From: Sthenelais limicola
Taxonomy: Eukaryota; Annelida; Polychaeta; Phyllodocida; Sigalionidae
NCBI GenBank assembly: GCA_942159475.1
Contig: OW804098.1
Location: 3,758,383 to 3,822,382 of the forward strand
Length of the DNA: 64,000 nucleotides
Direction of reading: 5' to 3'
Below are positions 31,231 through 42,689 of the stretch, one piece after another (position 1 is the first letter of the stretch; each line of letters opens with the position of its first letter). The notes beneath the pieces were generated by a model. That model worked only from the letters and a program-made list of their open reading frames with translations, made no database searches and was not told the origin of the DNA. Both the position numbers and the translations under genes were made by a program.

Positions 31231-31402
31231 TTGTAAAGGAATATAAAGGTAGCTTTGCAAATAGGCTTGTTAGATACCCTGTAGTGGCTCTTTGGGTGTT
31301 TTCTCTCTCCCTTCCATTGGCGCCCCTTCTTCAATGGACTGCATCGATCACTGTTGTCAGTAACAGTATTGAAAACGCCAAAGAGTGCCATGTCAAGCTG
31401 AT
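31231..31402 (-). pseudogene. DUF7869-like gene, second exon
   Basis: Acceptor TTATTTCAG before 31402, donor ACAA|GTGAGT after 31231. The peptide DQLDMALFG...SHYRVSNKPICKATFIFLYK matches the region upstream of the core in this family (V-G-xVCKTTFLF). Confidence 0.5.
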
Positions 31403-32085
31403 CTGAAATAACAGTATAACAAAAATATGAAATGATGTTGTGACCCACCAAAATATCACAAATCTTAAATCCTTCTAGAGTAGAAGATTCCCTGCAGTTA
31501 TCCTATGTAATTAGTTATCCTATTGTAATTAGTTATCTGTGTCCTTATAATTGAACAAAGTACAGCTTAAAATACTGAATGTGTATTATACATGCATGTA
31601 TGGGCAAAGAGGCAATAGAGAAAACATTATTTAAAATTACGTTGATGGATTTGATCATGTTCCAACCGATGAGAGATGCACTGTTCCACAGGGAACTGGT
31701 CTATGCATGGCACATTGTTGAACAAATAGCAGTTACAACGGAAATGAACAAAATCCTAGATTTCAATTTGCCCAAAAATGACATGTTGACACACATGATG
31801 CGTTTTTGACCCTACATTCCACACAAGACATTAAGGAATTTCAGACGTCCCAATTAAATAGTTACTTCCCTGATCTTGATGCTTCCAAGTCCCGACGCAC
31901 GAACAAAACCATGCGAGGTTAAACCTCTACTGATCAAATTTAGAACATTTAGATATACCCACAATATATCTCTCACACATAACAGCATTGGATTATACAT
32001 TTGATTGACTTCCAGGGATGTACATAGCATAGTTTTCAGATCACCTCCCCCAGTGTGTCAACACACACCTAAACCTTATACTTAC

Positions 32086-32340
32086 CTAAATCTTGAGCAC
32101 TTTTCCTGTTCCTTGCCTGCATATTGGTCAACAATAAGAATAGGTTGTGATTCTTCCTCAGCTTTTTCCTCATTTGTGTCCTGAGTTTCAGGAGGATCTA
32201 GGACGTCTGGTTCTCCATCCGAGTCAGATTCCAATGTCTCTTCTTCCTCGTTGAACACAAAATATTCTTCGATGAGGTTACACCATTCAGAGTTGTCAAA
32301 AAGACCTCCCAAATTGGCTCGAGCGATGTGATTAAGAGCT
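32086..32340 (-). pseudogene. DUF7869-like gene, acidic first exon
   Basis: Encodes NHIARANLGGLFDNSEW...IEEYF followed by a Glu/Asp-rich stretch, with a donor TTTAG|GTAAGT after 32086. No clear ATG lies in frame just upstream, so the start is missing or in another exon. The whole gene (29.7-32.3 kb) sits in an intron of the NLR gene on the same strand. Confidence 0.45.
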
Positions 32341-33773
32341 TCTGCGATGGTGGCCTCAGCTTCCTTGTTTACATATTAAAACTTTGTCCATTTAAAACTT
32401 TGTTGGAGAGTAAAACACATCTTGAATCGTCTTGAATCAAGGAAGAACTGGTCGCTTCAATTCAAATCCAAGACGACACTAGAAGCTGGCGTAAGCCAGA
32501 AGTTGATCTTTCTGAGCGGCTGGACCAATCACAGTGCTGTATCCACTACACATGGGCTCCCTGTGGGCAACAACTGTTTATGCCAAATGCACTTGGATAG
32601 AGCTCTGTGATTGCTTAACAAACATGGCCATTCAAAAGCGAAGACAGCAATTGGATAGAGGAGAGATTCGCGTCTTTCCGATGATACCAAATGTGCTGGG
32701 GTACCCTATGCTCAAATGTCCATGGCGTACAGGTGAATTTAGTGAAAAATCGCATCTGGCTCCTTTGTTTAAACCCATCCAACCGTGTTATAAAAATGTT
32801 TACCGGCCATTATTAAGTGTAAACTATTGGGTTTTTTTAAAAAATACTACCCAGTCTCACAAAAAACATATTAAAGATTAATATTATGGGGGAAAAAAAT
32901 CGACTGAAAAAGTCCTATACCACATTTGGTGGCCTATATCTCAAAACGAAAGTTGCCGACGTGTGACTTTTTTTTAATATATCGCATCTCATCTGGACTT
33001 TTCCATCAGCGTACCATGGTGCATCCCAGGCTAATGTGACAAGTGTAGATGCAGCGGAATCCAGCGGAATGGTTAGTAAGTAAAGCTTTATTGTAATTTG
33101 CAAAGAGAAATTTATTCTAAAATGAACATGACCATGATTATAGATTTCTATACAGTTCAGAGTTCTTATTACAGATATAGTTAGTTTAAAACCTTCCCTG
33201 CCGATATCAAAAAGTTGAGGTCAAAATTATTTTAATCAAAAGAGATAAATGGATTTCTGAAGGGCTTGTTCAAAAAAAAATTTGCACTGACCACAATGAA
33301 TTTAAATTTGTAGTTATTTTTAATTAATATATCCCCGTTTGATTGACTTAACACAGGCTTCATTTTGCGGATATGTTTAGTGAAATACTACATTATGTTA
33401 CTCTAATTAATCTGGCCTGAAGAGCATTCAACACCAGAAACAATGTTGTGCCCAATACTAAATCATGTCACTTGACAATTGATGTGATCTCAACATGGAT
33501 ACTTGAGTCTTAGTGACTATGTGTCCATGAGATGCACCATATTGATGATACAATAATAACTTTGTCATGGAGAGGAGTTCAACTAGAATGATGATACCCA
33601 TGACTCCCATTCCCCGTCACATGGTTACAAGAGACTAAGGACTGTTCATTGTCCTGCATATGAGGTTGATTATATTCGCCAAGTAAGCCAAGAAACAAAG
33701 AGGCCATAGTCCAAGTTGCTTCTGGGCTTACAAGGTTTCAGAAAAGTAAAAGCAGCAAAGATCAAATACTTAC
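32341..33773. other. Intronic interval
   Basis: No coding sequence supported. AT-rich, with short A and T runs; a plus-strand open frame at 32534-32881 has no domain. Confidence 0.4.
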
Positions 33774-34091
33774 AATGTCTCATCCCCTGCTCTGATGGAA
33801 CCAGCGTTTCTTGTGATTGTGGTGTCTGGGGTGGTGTAGGCCCAGCAGGTTCATATGGTGGTGCAGGTGCAGGATGCTTATAGCATGGTGCATGCTGTTG
33901 GGATGGTGCAGGCTGGGCTTGCTGATGGTCTGGTGCAGGTTGAGTCAGCTCATGATCAGGCCTGGGCTGGGCAGGCTCTTGGTCAGGCATACGCTTGGCA
34001 GGCTCATGGTCAGGCACAGGCATGAAAGGCCCAACATGGGGCAGGTTCTGGGGTTCTTCAGACCAACCACTCACAGCTTCTCCACTGAGTG
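33774..34091 (-). CDS. NLR gene exon: Pro-rich linker repeats
   Basis: A 318-base exon, acceptor CCTGCAG before 34091 and donor ACATT|GTAAGT after 33774. It encodes a repeat of about nine residues on the pattern PDHEPAxxR/xPDxExAQP (five units), then a Pro-rich tail ending PSEQGMRH. Low complexity and position between death-fold and NACHT exons point to a flexible linker. Confidence 0.7.
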
Positions 34092-35069
34092 CTGCAGGAT
34101 AACCATGAATACAGATTAATAAAAGCAATACCATAGATTCTCAAATACCACATCACAGACATGAGAGAATTTCAAGCAATATAACTAAGTTTTTGTTGTG
34201 ATCAGGTAAAACTAAAGGCAATATGCTCATGACAAGAGAGCTGATGACCTTACATAGGTCATAGTGGGGAAGGGATTGCTGTATTCTGATGGGGGTTGAT
34301 CTTAAAAGTGATGATATTCATGAGTTTTAATAAAGCAGTTGTTCTAGACTAGTATTTAATTTCCAGAAGGTATGTTTGCCCTTTGTCACAGAAGATGTTG
34401 TAGATACATGATAGATAGTCATCTCAGGTACCTCTTAGTCCAGAAGTAATACTGTGTATAAGTTGAATTGAATTGAATTTAAAAAAATACTTTATCCCAC
34501 TGAGGTTGTACAGTTACAAGTAAGATAGTTAGAAACATTTGACAAATAATTAACTGTCCAGAGTGAATGGTGAAAAAATGACTTGCTGCAGTTAAAACAT
34601 CTTTACATGGATCTAAAGGGATATATGGATGTCAACACACATGCCAAATAGCAGCTCCTGTTATTCTTTTGATATGGCCTCATTATCATCATACATGTGT
34701 TCATCTCTGATGTTTGTACCAAAGGCATGGGAACTATTATAGAGTCAGGATTGTGTAGTAGTTACTATAATATGTAGGAGAATCTCTGAGAAGGAGGGAG
34801 ACAACCAGACACAAGAGAATTCTGTTTCCAACTAAAGTATAGGTTTATTCATGTAGAGCTCCTCACAGGAACAGCCCACATGTTACTGCTACATTGTTAA
34901 TAGGCCCCTTCATCTCAGATGAGCAGGTATGAGTCATGGAGGGAGGGGCAAAGGCAACTCTAGCTGGATAGCAGGATCAGTTGGCCCCTCTAGTGGATTG
35001 ATGTTGTTGCCCCCTCTAGTGGATTGCTTCTGAGTCCAAATATTGTGCAATAATAAATAAAATCATTAC
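34092..35069 (-). repeat. Intron with LINE 3' tail and other repeats
   Basis: The minus strand at 34460-34520 reads GGGATAAAGTATTTTTTTAAATTC followed by AATTC repeats, the usual 3' end of a 5'-truncated CR1/L2-type LINE. A near-duplicate CCCCTCTAGTGGATTG occurs twice at about 34985-35030. Confidence 0.45.
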
Positions 35070-35108
35070 CTTCAGTGTGGGGACGAAGGCTCTCAGGCAC
35101 ACACCCAC
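35070..35108 (-). CDS. NLR gene micro-exon (candidate)
   Basis: 39 bases between TTTCCACAG and GAAG|GTAATG; one frame is open and gives CVPESLRPHTE. Supported only by splice sites and length divisible by three. Confidence 0.4.
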
Positions 35109-35457
35109 CTGTGGAAATCATAGTTATATCATAAAGAGATTGAGAGTATGAAATATGTTTACACCTAGAGAATTACATAGACCAGAATAGCTGTTGATAT
35201 GTAATGTGGAGAGCAATTCCCATCTATTTCCCATCATTTGGTGTCAGCATTCACATCAACTACTACAGAAATATCCTACCATATTCCACAAAAGTGTTGC
35301 TTATGACCAATTAAGTATTCTATAAATCAAGCTGACAAATGCCAGTATCTTGTTTGGATAACAAGACCCAAATTTTATCTTTCCATGATTTCAACAATCC
35401 TGTAACCTGACGTAGTCAGTATGTGATCTGTTTCAGGAAAATGAGTCAAAAGTGTTT

Positions 35458-35655
35458 TATTCATAAGATCTCTTTATTGAACTGTTCTGAGTTTTAGTTT
35501 CAGAGGGTTTAGCAGTTATAGTCATATAAGTCCATGTCACACATTTCAGGAATTGTATCAGGACATTGTATCAAATATATCTTTGCGTTTTGAAGGCCTT
35601 CATGTGGGCTATATTTAGTTATTTTACTGGTAAGTACCCATCCAGAAACATTGCA
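35458..35655 (+). repeat. Uninterrupted copy of the 1260-2566 dispersed repeat
   Basis: Matches both flanks of the solo LTR at 1358-2484 with no gap, so it represents the empty site. It lies in an intron of the NLR gene. Confidence 0.7.
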
Positions 35656-36419
35656 AACAGTTTTTTTTAAAGCATATAAATATTAAGCTTAAAATATAGA
35701 ATTACATAGTACATATCCTAGTCTTTACCACCATTGGATTCAGCTTGATCTCTTTTCAAATATGGTGATATCACAAAATCCATAAATTGCGACCCATGAC
35801 TGAATTTCACATATATATAGACAGAACCACCCGGAATTTGAGGCAGGAGTGCATATTCAAGACGCAGAGTATTGAAGTGTTGTTCTGTGTTTATTTCACC
35901 CTTTAGACTAAACTAATGATAGATTAAGATGATCTACCACGGTTTTGAGGAATAAATTGTTAAATGATTAGTTCTTTAGCTTGATGCGGTTTGAAAAGCA
36001 CCAAAGAAGGGAACTGGGCAAGATCAGAAAGCCCACATGCACACATTGTACCAAAAACTAGCTTGGACACCTGTGGGTTCCAGGCACACCTGTATCAACA
36101 AGACTGCACCTGAGAGGTATAGCAGCTATTTTAGCAGTTGCAGTTGTGCAAGAAAGTTTCATGCCCACCACCCTAACAAGAAAGAATATATCACTACTCT
36201 ATTACCAGAAGGCACAGTAATACTAAAGGGACTACTTAACAGAGAATTTTATCAATGTTTTTTTTAGTTCAGGGGTTATAATTGTTATATATTTATAAAC
36301 ATAATATATTTAGAACATTGTTGTAAAATATTATGCACCATCTTCATTGTCAGTGAATGACACGGTTGTAGCTGATATGTGCCTTAATATAAAACATAAG
36401 GTTGTAAAAGATAACTTAC
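35656..36419. other. Intronic interval
   Basis: AT-rich sequence without a recognised exon or element. Confidence 0.4.
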
Positions 36420-36683
36420 AGAGCTGCTCAATAGCATCTTGTCTTCCCATTTCTTTCAAAGTAAAGAGCAGGTCACTGTCTCCTGCCTTGCCTCTAGCCT
36501 GCTTCCACTCCCGCAGTACAGCTGCTGCATTCTCAAACCTGCTAGCTGGTGTGGCTTGGCGTCTTGCAGTTTCTTCAAGGATGCTTATTTCATTCCTGTG
36601 GACCCCGATGTGGACTGCCAAGTCCTTCCAGTCATTGCTGACTGCTTTGGCTACTTTGCCATACGTTCTCTGTAGTTCAGCAT
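36420..36683 (-). CDS. NLR gene exon: death domain
   Basis: A 264-base exon, acceptor TTGTAATACAG before 36683 and donor CTCT|GTAAGT after 36420. The peptide shows the death-domain pattern: VAKAVSNDWKDLAVHIGV, then helices with ISILEE, AAAVLREWKQARG and LLFTLKEMGRQDAIEQL. Death domains recruit adaptors by homotypic contacts. The exon is intact. It lies upstream of the linker and NACHT exons, giving an order death-fold, death domain, linker, NACHT. Confidence 0.88.
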
Positions 36684-36721
36684 CTGTATTACAAATTGTA
36701 TTTGTGAGAAATATATATATA

Positions 36722-37206
36722 TGTAGTGAACTCGGTTCGGGACTCTTAGCTTAGGAATAAAAACAGAACAAGGATTACTCTCATACTCTGGTTTTATTGC
36801 CTCACAACCTGACAGACCAACCTTTGTGGACCAGCCACAAAGGGAACATGAATGCTGTAAAACAGTATAAAACAGGGTGTGGAGAATAAGGAAACATCAC
36901 ATATTCTCATAAAAGCAGAGTTAAAGGTAAGCAACACCAGAGATTGGGTAAGAACACATAAAAGGACGTTTCAATAGTATAAAATGGCAATATACAAGGA
37001 GAAGACACAATAATTATAAAGAGATAAATACAAATAATAGTAATAAGACACAAGACCACTCTTCCAGGGTCTGTGCTTCGGATTGATCCGAGAGCCCTCA
37101 ACCGCCCTCTGGTGTCAGTCCGAAAGGACTGGACTCAACCAGTCTCGGACTCCCGGACTCCCGGACTGTACTATTGCGGAACCCGTAAAAACACACGACC
37201 ACTACA
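36722..37206 (+). mobile_element. Solo LTR with TGTAGTG/CACTACA ends
   Basis: Starts TGTAGTGAAC and ends ACCACTACA, a 7-bp inverted terminal match, flanked by TATATA on both sides. A TATAAAA-like box lies near 36865. No internal region is seen. A partial relative starting TGTAGTGAAC is at 40149, beside a decayed gypsy pol. Confidence 0.7.
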
Positions 37207-39224
37207 TATATATGGTCAATTCTCATGAAACGGGCCCACAGGCTCTCCCTGGCTTCCATGGGTGATATATTGGAAGGGGATGACAGTATAAAAATTTAAG
37301 TTATATCGACAGATGCAGCATAGATCGGGCTTTCAGGGGAAGTATGGTTTTGTGTATCGAGAATAAATAATAAATATTTTATGCGCAATAAACAGCCTAA
37401 AATCGACCATTTGTCAATGAAGATATACAAAATCGTATGAAAACGATCACCACTAAGTCCATACATTACTCCCAATAATTACATTTTCTGTTTGTAATTA
37501 TACCCCAATGTATTGCCTATGGACCAAAATATATGTTCATGAAATATTTTTTACTTCCCCTATTTACATTTTTATTTTTGTAGATTTTGTGTGTTGTGTT
37601 CCAACGCCCTTTTGATGAGCTCATCTAGTTATGAAAAATAAATATTTAGTTATTACTGTTATGCCCAAATCGCTCTCCAAGAGTTTGTCTTTGGATTAAA
37701 ATGTTAAAAAAGGACCTAAAAACAACAGTGTTTATATCCGACCTGAATGAGTAAAGAAAATCCAAGTTGGGGAATCCCTAACGTTGGGTTCCAACGCCCT
37801 TCATTTACAGTACAATGTCTACAAATATATAGATTAGTCAACAAAAATGTAACACTTGAAGTATCTATATATTGGTTTATGCTATGATTTTTAGAATTTT
37901 GTCCAGGAGTAATTTATAACTTCTTTAGACTGAATCTAAGTGCCAACGTCCAACGCCCTGTTGCGTTCCAACGCCCTCTGTAAGATGTTTGCAATGCTAG
38001 GGGTATTTCCCTCCGAAATAAATTACTTGATTGATAATAATGATAATTTACCCTTACCTGACGTTTACTGGCCGGAGAAATACAAAAGATTATTAGAGAA
38101 GTACCAGAAAACAATGATGATGACTCAACACCAATTATGGCGTTCCAACGCCCGTTCCAACGCCCACAAAAACATGAAATATAGATCTCCGTAAAATATG
38201 GACAAAACAATATTTTTTCAATGAATTTTCAGTTGAATACTTAGTGTAGCAGCTATTCTTCATGGTATAATATTAAACAGGAATTTTAGAATTTTATTCA
38301 AGGGTGTGGCAAGGGCGTTGGAACGCAACACATGACAATGCATGCATCTCTAGCTTTCTCAATATAAGGGTTCCCAATTTTAGATGTGGACCGTTAGACA
38401 TGTGTACAATCGATCATGTGAAGGATTAGTAGTTCCAATGAATTCAATTTTTGACACCCAAGTGACCCCATTTCGTGAGAACTGACCATATATATGCACA
38501 ATGTATTTGGTGTTTATTGGAAGAGAGAGACATAACTATTACTGGAGCATGTGATGGAATGTCATTCCTTCATTAAACACTAATCTAAGCTGATGCTTAT
38601 TCAGCCTTCAAGTACTTGAATGTTTGAATTGTGTTGCGCGGCTCTGGATCGGTGTATGCTGAACCAGAGCCAGACTCATGCAGCTATTGGGTATGCGACA
38701 GCTGTGTTTGTTCGAGTGGGTATTTGTTGTATGAGGGCTCTGGTCGCTGATATGGTAGTTTGTTTGCATTAACCATCAGAGGTCGTGGTAATCTGTGTGA
38801 CTGTCTTTTAAAGAATTTTAATCTATATACTACTCTGTAAACCTTTGTGTATTGATGTTGTTATGTATTATACACCATTTGTCAGTACATTGTACTTTCA
38901 TACTAATTGCCTGTTTATGTATGTTGGTTGGTTCACAGCTGTGGTCAACCCTGGGTTTTGAGTGGAAGATTATTAAACAGAGTGTGCTAGTGAGGTCTGA
39001 TAGATCCTGTCATTGGCGTTGTTCTTTGATCTGATATATTGAGTTCCCATAGTCGGTTGAGGTTATCGATCAGACATTAAAGAATATCATTTGATGGCAA
39101 GGTGCTGAAAGAAATATTATCCATATATATGTTCTTCAGGCCATACTTTGTAAAATAGGTTCATGAAATTGGGTTCAGGCGCACCCTTTACCAAAAAGCT
39201 GTATAAATGTGATTTAGTTCTCAC
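37207..39224. repeat. Interval with GTTCCAACGCCC motif cluster
   Basis: No exon supported. Copies of GTTCCAACGCCC lie at 37598, 37788, 37965, 38142 and 38154, an 11-base variant at about 37948, and a reverse copy at 38313-38324. Copies of the dispersed motif TTTCGTGAGAA (or its variant) are at 37207-37236 (reverse) and 38470. Confidence 0.6.
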
Positions 39225-39529
39225 CTGGCGTAGTGTTGACTAAGTCAGCCAGCATAGGTTTGCCAATTGCCACAAGACCTTGAGCGAGTTTCCTTCGCCT
39301 CTCCTCAGCATCTGGTATCTTGCGTTCCAACCCCATCAGCATTAGAAAGGGCAGGTGTCTGTACACACCATGGCCAGAGAGGTCAAGCAAAAAGTTAGGG
39401 TCCATATTCAGACCCACGCCCAGCTCCATCCATCCCTCACCGATGAGCTGGGATAGTCGAAGCTGGACAAGTTCGTCCCCTAGGTCTTCTATAATATCAT
39501 TAATAGTCTTTGTAAACTTGTGGGGCAAT
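39225..39529 (-). CDS. NLR gene exon: death-fold-like domain
   Basis: A 305-base exon, donor GCCAG|GTGAGA after 39225 and a likely acceptor CCTCATAG before 39529. The all-helical peptide (KTINDIIEDLGDELVQLRL, GEGWMELGVGLNMD, LLDLSGHGVYRHLPFLMLMGL, GLVAIGKPMLADLV) has the spacing of a death-fold domain, perhaps death or DED type, but without diagnostic residues. It is an N-terminal effector exon of the NACHT gene. Confidence 0.6.
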
Positions 39530-39715
39530 CTATGAGGTAGGGTCATTGATTGTAATGATTAACTATTGTCTAAGTTACTATTTATTTTTGTATAATGGTA
39601 TGCAACGTAAGAAACCATTGACCATGTCGACACACATCTTTATTACTATGACTAAACGAATGGCCTTTTTTTGTAATAAAATAAAATATCTCTTTAGATG
39701 AAACTAACGCCTTAC

Positions 39716-39766
39716 CTTGGAGGAACTCATCAACAGTGCAGTTCTGCTTGAATACCTCATGGGCAT
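39716..39766 (-). CDS. NLR gene small exon (candidate)
   Basis: 51 bases giving AHEVFKQNCTVDEFLQ, with CATAG before 39766 and CCAAG|GTAAGG after 39716. It fits the phase of the candidate first exon, but its downstream phase does not fit the 39529 acceptor, so an exon or border is missing. Confidence 0.4.
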
Positions 39767-40078
39767 CTATGTCGCTAGAAACCTTCCCTAAAGTTGAACC
39801 AAATCTTAGTAAACAAACTGAGCCAGTTAGGTATGTTAAATAGATTGGGAAATGATCTATCCCATCATGCTCAAAATATGCAGTTAAATCTTTATAATAA
39901 TATTATGTGGAATAAACTGCTGGTTCAATATGAATACCCCAACCCAGCATTTACATTAACAAAATATACATATATTAAAACATGTAGCATTGAAATGTTA
40001 GCAGATGCAATTCTGATGAACTTTCTGAGAACTAATAGTTTAAACAATCATGAGAGATTGATTAATCATTGGACATAC

Positions 40079-40097
40079 CTGATGATGCAGCAGACAT
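40079..40097 (-). CDS. Possible start exon of the NLR gene
   Basis: ATG at 40097 (minus) gives MSAASS followed by a CAG|GTATGT donor at 40079. It is the most upstream plausible start in this region. Evidence is limited to the start codon and donor. Confidence 0.35.
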
Positions 40098-40148
40098 TGT
40101 TGTGAAGGCCTGAGCCACAGCTGAAAGTGAAAGTATATTCTTATACAT

Positions 40149-40310
40149 ATGTAGTGAACCACATATTTGTGGGGGTGTGAGTCTAGACTTCTCATGGTAA
40201 CAAGCAGCTAGTCGTTTGGACCAGGTTTTATTACTGAAACACCAGATTAAAGCAATAGAATAAGCAAAGTAACAGCTTCAATTGAACAACAGATATTCCG
40301 GACCTAGGGA
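40149..40310 (-). repeat. LTR-like remnant next to gypsy pol
   Basis: Begins TGTAGTGAAC on the plus strand, like the solo LTR at 36722, and borders the decayed pol at 40304. As the pol lies on the minus strand, this may be its 3' LTR. The far end is not clear. Confidence 0.4.
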
Positions 40311-41560
40311 CCATAGTCACCCCAGCCTTTCCCTATGATTCCATAGAGTTGTGAGTCACCATCCTGAACCCGCAAAAGGACTGCCCCAATGGCTGTATCA
40401 GTTGCATTAGTGTCCAAAATGAACTGTCCTGATGCTTGTGGATACACCAATACAGATATGGATAGCAAAGCTATTAAAAGCCCCATCAAGCAGTGTCCTG
40501 CAACAGTTTCACAAACTTGTTTAAGCTCAGGATGAATTGGCAGTGATATGATACAAACCAAAAAAATATTGGATTGCCTTAGTGTTGGTAGGAACGGGCC
40601 AATCATCCACTGCTCATGTGTTCTTCGGGTCAGCATGTATCCCCTCCTTGATACAATTTGCCCCAGATATACAGAACAGCTTACAATTTCTTGGTTACCG
40701 TTTCAACTCTGTCAAACACTATGCCCGTCTTTGCTCTAGCCTCATCCAGATCCTTTCCATATATGATAACATCATTCATAGACTACACAAATTTTGTAAT
40801 TCAAACCCCATAAAACCTCAGTCATCATCTTGTCTTGAAAAGTTGCATGGGTGTTAAAGAGACCAAATGGCATGAACTTAAACCTTACCCCCTCAAGGCA
40901 GCTGTAACCACCCTACTTGGGCTACCCCTCAAACCGACCGAAAACGGCCGGGATATCCCTTGTTTAGAGAATTTCCTACAAAAGCAATAACATAGTACAC
41001 AGGGTTTCCCTAAAGTACCAAGATGTAGTGCACATGTTTACACAGGCTATGAGCGGGAATCTTAGCGTCAGTTCCGAGCTTAGAATGGATTAGTAAACAT
41101 TTCTATGAGCGATCCAGTGTAAGATTAAAGATTTGTAGATTATTGCAAGAAGCTATACTATGGAGTATTCTAGTTCTGGGTCGGAATTTGAGGGATTTGA
41201 TCCAAAACCTAAGGAAAGACAGAACTATTGCCCTGACTGATTTGGATCTTAGACTTAGTGACTTCCTATGAATGGGAGAGTGACTGGGTTTGAAAAAGAA
41301 TTGAGCGCCAATCTAGATCAGCCAGAAGTGGGGGGCTGGAGGGACTGTAAGTAAATGTAAGGATGAGGGGCTGGAGTAGTGAGGGTAGTCTGAGGGTAAG
41401 CGGGGGCCTACTCAAGGGGTAATCTAAGTGGAAAAGGGTACAAAGTTGTGAAAGCTGTTTTCTCTTTACCATCCAAATCCTAGCTATCTGCCAATAGCCA
41501 GTTTCCAAACCTGGCCTGCAGAACCACTCTTGCCCATCCAACACTCCCAGACAATTATCT
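40304..41560 (-). pseudogene. Decayed Ty3/gypsy RT and RNase H
   Basis: On the minus strand 41380-41560 gives GQEWFCRPGLETGYWQI, the motif A region (normally L-D-L-xSGYWQ). 40780-40910 gives FKFMPFGLFNTHATFQD, RT motif B. 40304-40450 gives LVYPQASGQFILDTNATDTAIGAVL, the start of RNase H. Frames shift repeatedly and about 40920-41380 does not match. This is a different and older element than the one starting at 41569, which inserted just beside it. Confidence 0.75.
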
Positions 41561-41568
41561 ATTGATGG

Positions 41569-41936
41569 TGTTACATGAAGATTGGGTATCTATTAGACTT
41601 AGATCTATTGTATACTACAAAGAGAATAAATGAGAAGGTGTAAAGGGTATGATCCGAAGATCTAGAATGTATATTTATTGTAGTCTAAAATACAGGTAGG
41701 TGCTTGGTCCATGTGGCTATTGTTGATTGGAGGAATATTGAAGTAGGTAAAGGTGCTACCTGAGTTCTTACATGCTACCGTATATATTGCAATAAATTCC
41801 TGGGTACTGGTGCTTTATGGAAATTAGTCATAGTTCTAGCTTACCATCGTAATTCTAATAAGTAATAATTAATGATAATTATGATCATAAAGTGGTTACC
41901 CATTGTTACGTCATCATTACGTAACATGATGTAACA
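41569..41936 (-). repeat. 3' LTR of the right element
   Basis: 368 bp with inverted ends TGTTACAT...ATGTAACA. On the minus strand a TATATA box lies near 41790 and AATAAA near 41670. It directly follows the G-rich polypurine tract. Confidence 0.85.
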
Positions 41937-41957
41937 CCACCCCCCCCCCCCCCCCCC
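41937..41957 (-). promoter_or_regulatory. Polypurine tract made of a G-run
   Basis: On the minus strand 17 G followed by GTGG abut the LTR start. A similar G12-CAG abuts the left LTR at 23081. This is the expected site of plus-strand priming. Confidence 0.7.
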
Positions 41958-42384
41958 TCTGACAGCTCTGCGACTCAACTGAGGAGCGAGCTGAGAGTGG
42001 GAGTGACGGGGATCTATTTTCTTTTTTTCTCCAACTTATTTAAAAGGAATTCTCTTTATTATTATTATTATTTTTTTTTTTTTTTGCTAAAATGTGGTAC
42101 CCAACTTTTGTGTGTACTGAGTTATAATTCCTTAAAGTAGCAGCTCTGTCAGGGAACACCTTCATCCAATCAAGTATAATTATTTAAAAAATAACGTTTT
42201 TCTAAAATGATATCATTCTTCATGGTATTGTAATGGGTAGATCTCACTCCAGATGTCTAATTCACTCAATATTCATGCGTGCATATCTCATTGTCCGATT
42301 TGAGTCCATATCTTCCACAGATGTTTCATAGGTCTCGTGTGAAACTGTTACCTTGTGCTTACTAGGTTATGTTATACGCACATA
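41958..42384. other. Non-coding stretch before the G-run
   Basis: Element 3' untranslated region with a T/ATT-rich tract at 42055-42085. No ORF supported. Confidence 0.5.
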
Positions 42385-42678
42385 TTAAAGAAACACACTA
42401 CTTGTCCTAAGGGTATATATATATAGATATTCAGAATATGACTTATATAAGAGTTCGAGCAATTTGGGTGTTGTTAATACTACATGTCTCTTCTGACGCT
42501 CAAACATTCCACAGATATATTGTCGTTGTTCATAAAGTCCTGGATCTTTACTCAACCTCAGTTGGCGGGGTCCTTTCTGCACTTTTAAGTTCACTATAAA
42601 AGGTATCAGTCCTTTGCTTTTGATCGTATACTCATTCTTGATACACCATGATATACCACTTGTTGTTACTGGTGGCAT
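42385..42678 (-). CDS. Accessory ORF B of the right element
   Basis: A 97-residue frame starting 11 bases after the stop of the preceding ORF (MPPVTTSG...). It is basic in the middle and Tyr-rich near the end (YKSYSEYLYIY). No family is recognised. Position between env and LTR matches where complex retroviruses keep accessory genes. It may be chance. Confidence 0.4.
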   Translation of the reverse strand: MPPVTTSGISWCIKNEYTIKSKGLIPFIVNLKVQKGPRQLRLSKDPGLYEQRQYICGMFERQKRHVVLTTPKLLELLYKSYSEYLYIYTLRTSSVFL

Positions 42679-42689
42679 TTTATGTCCTT

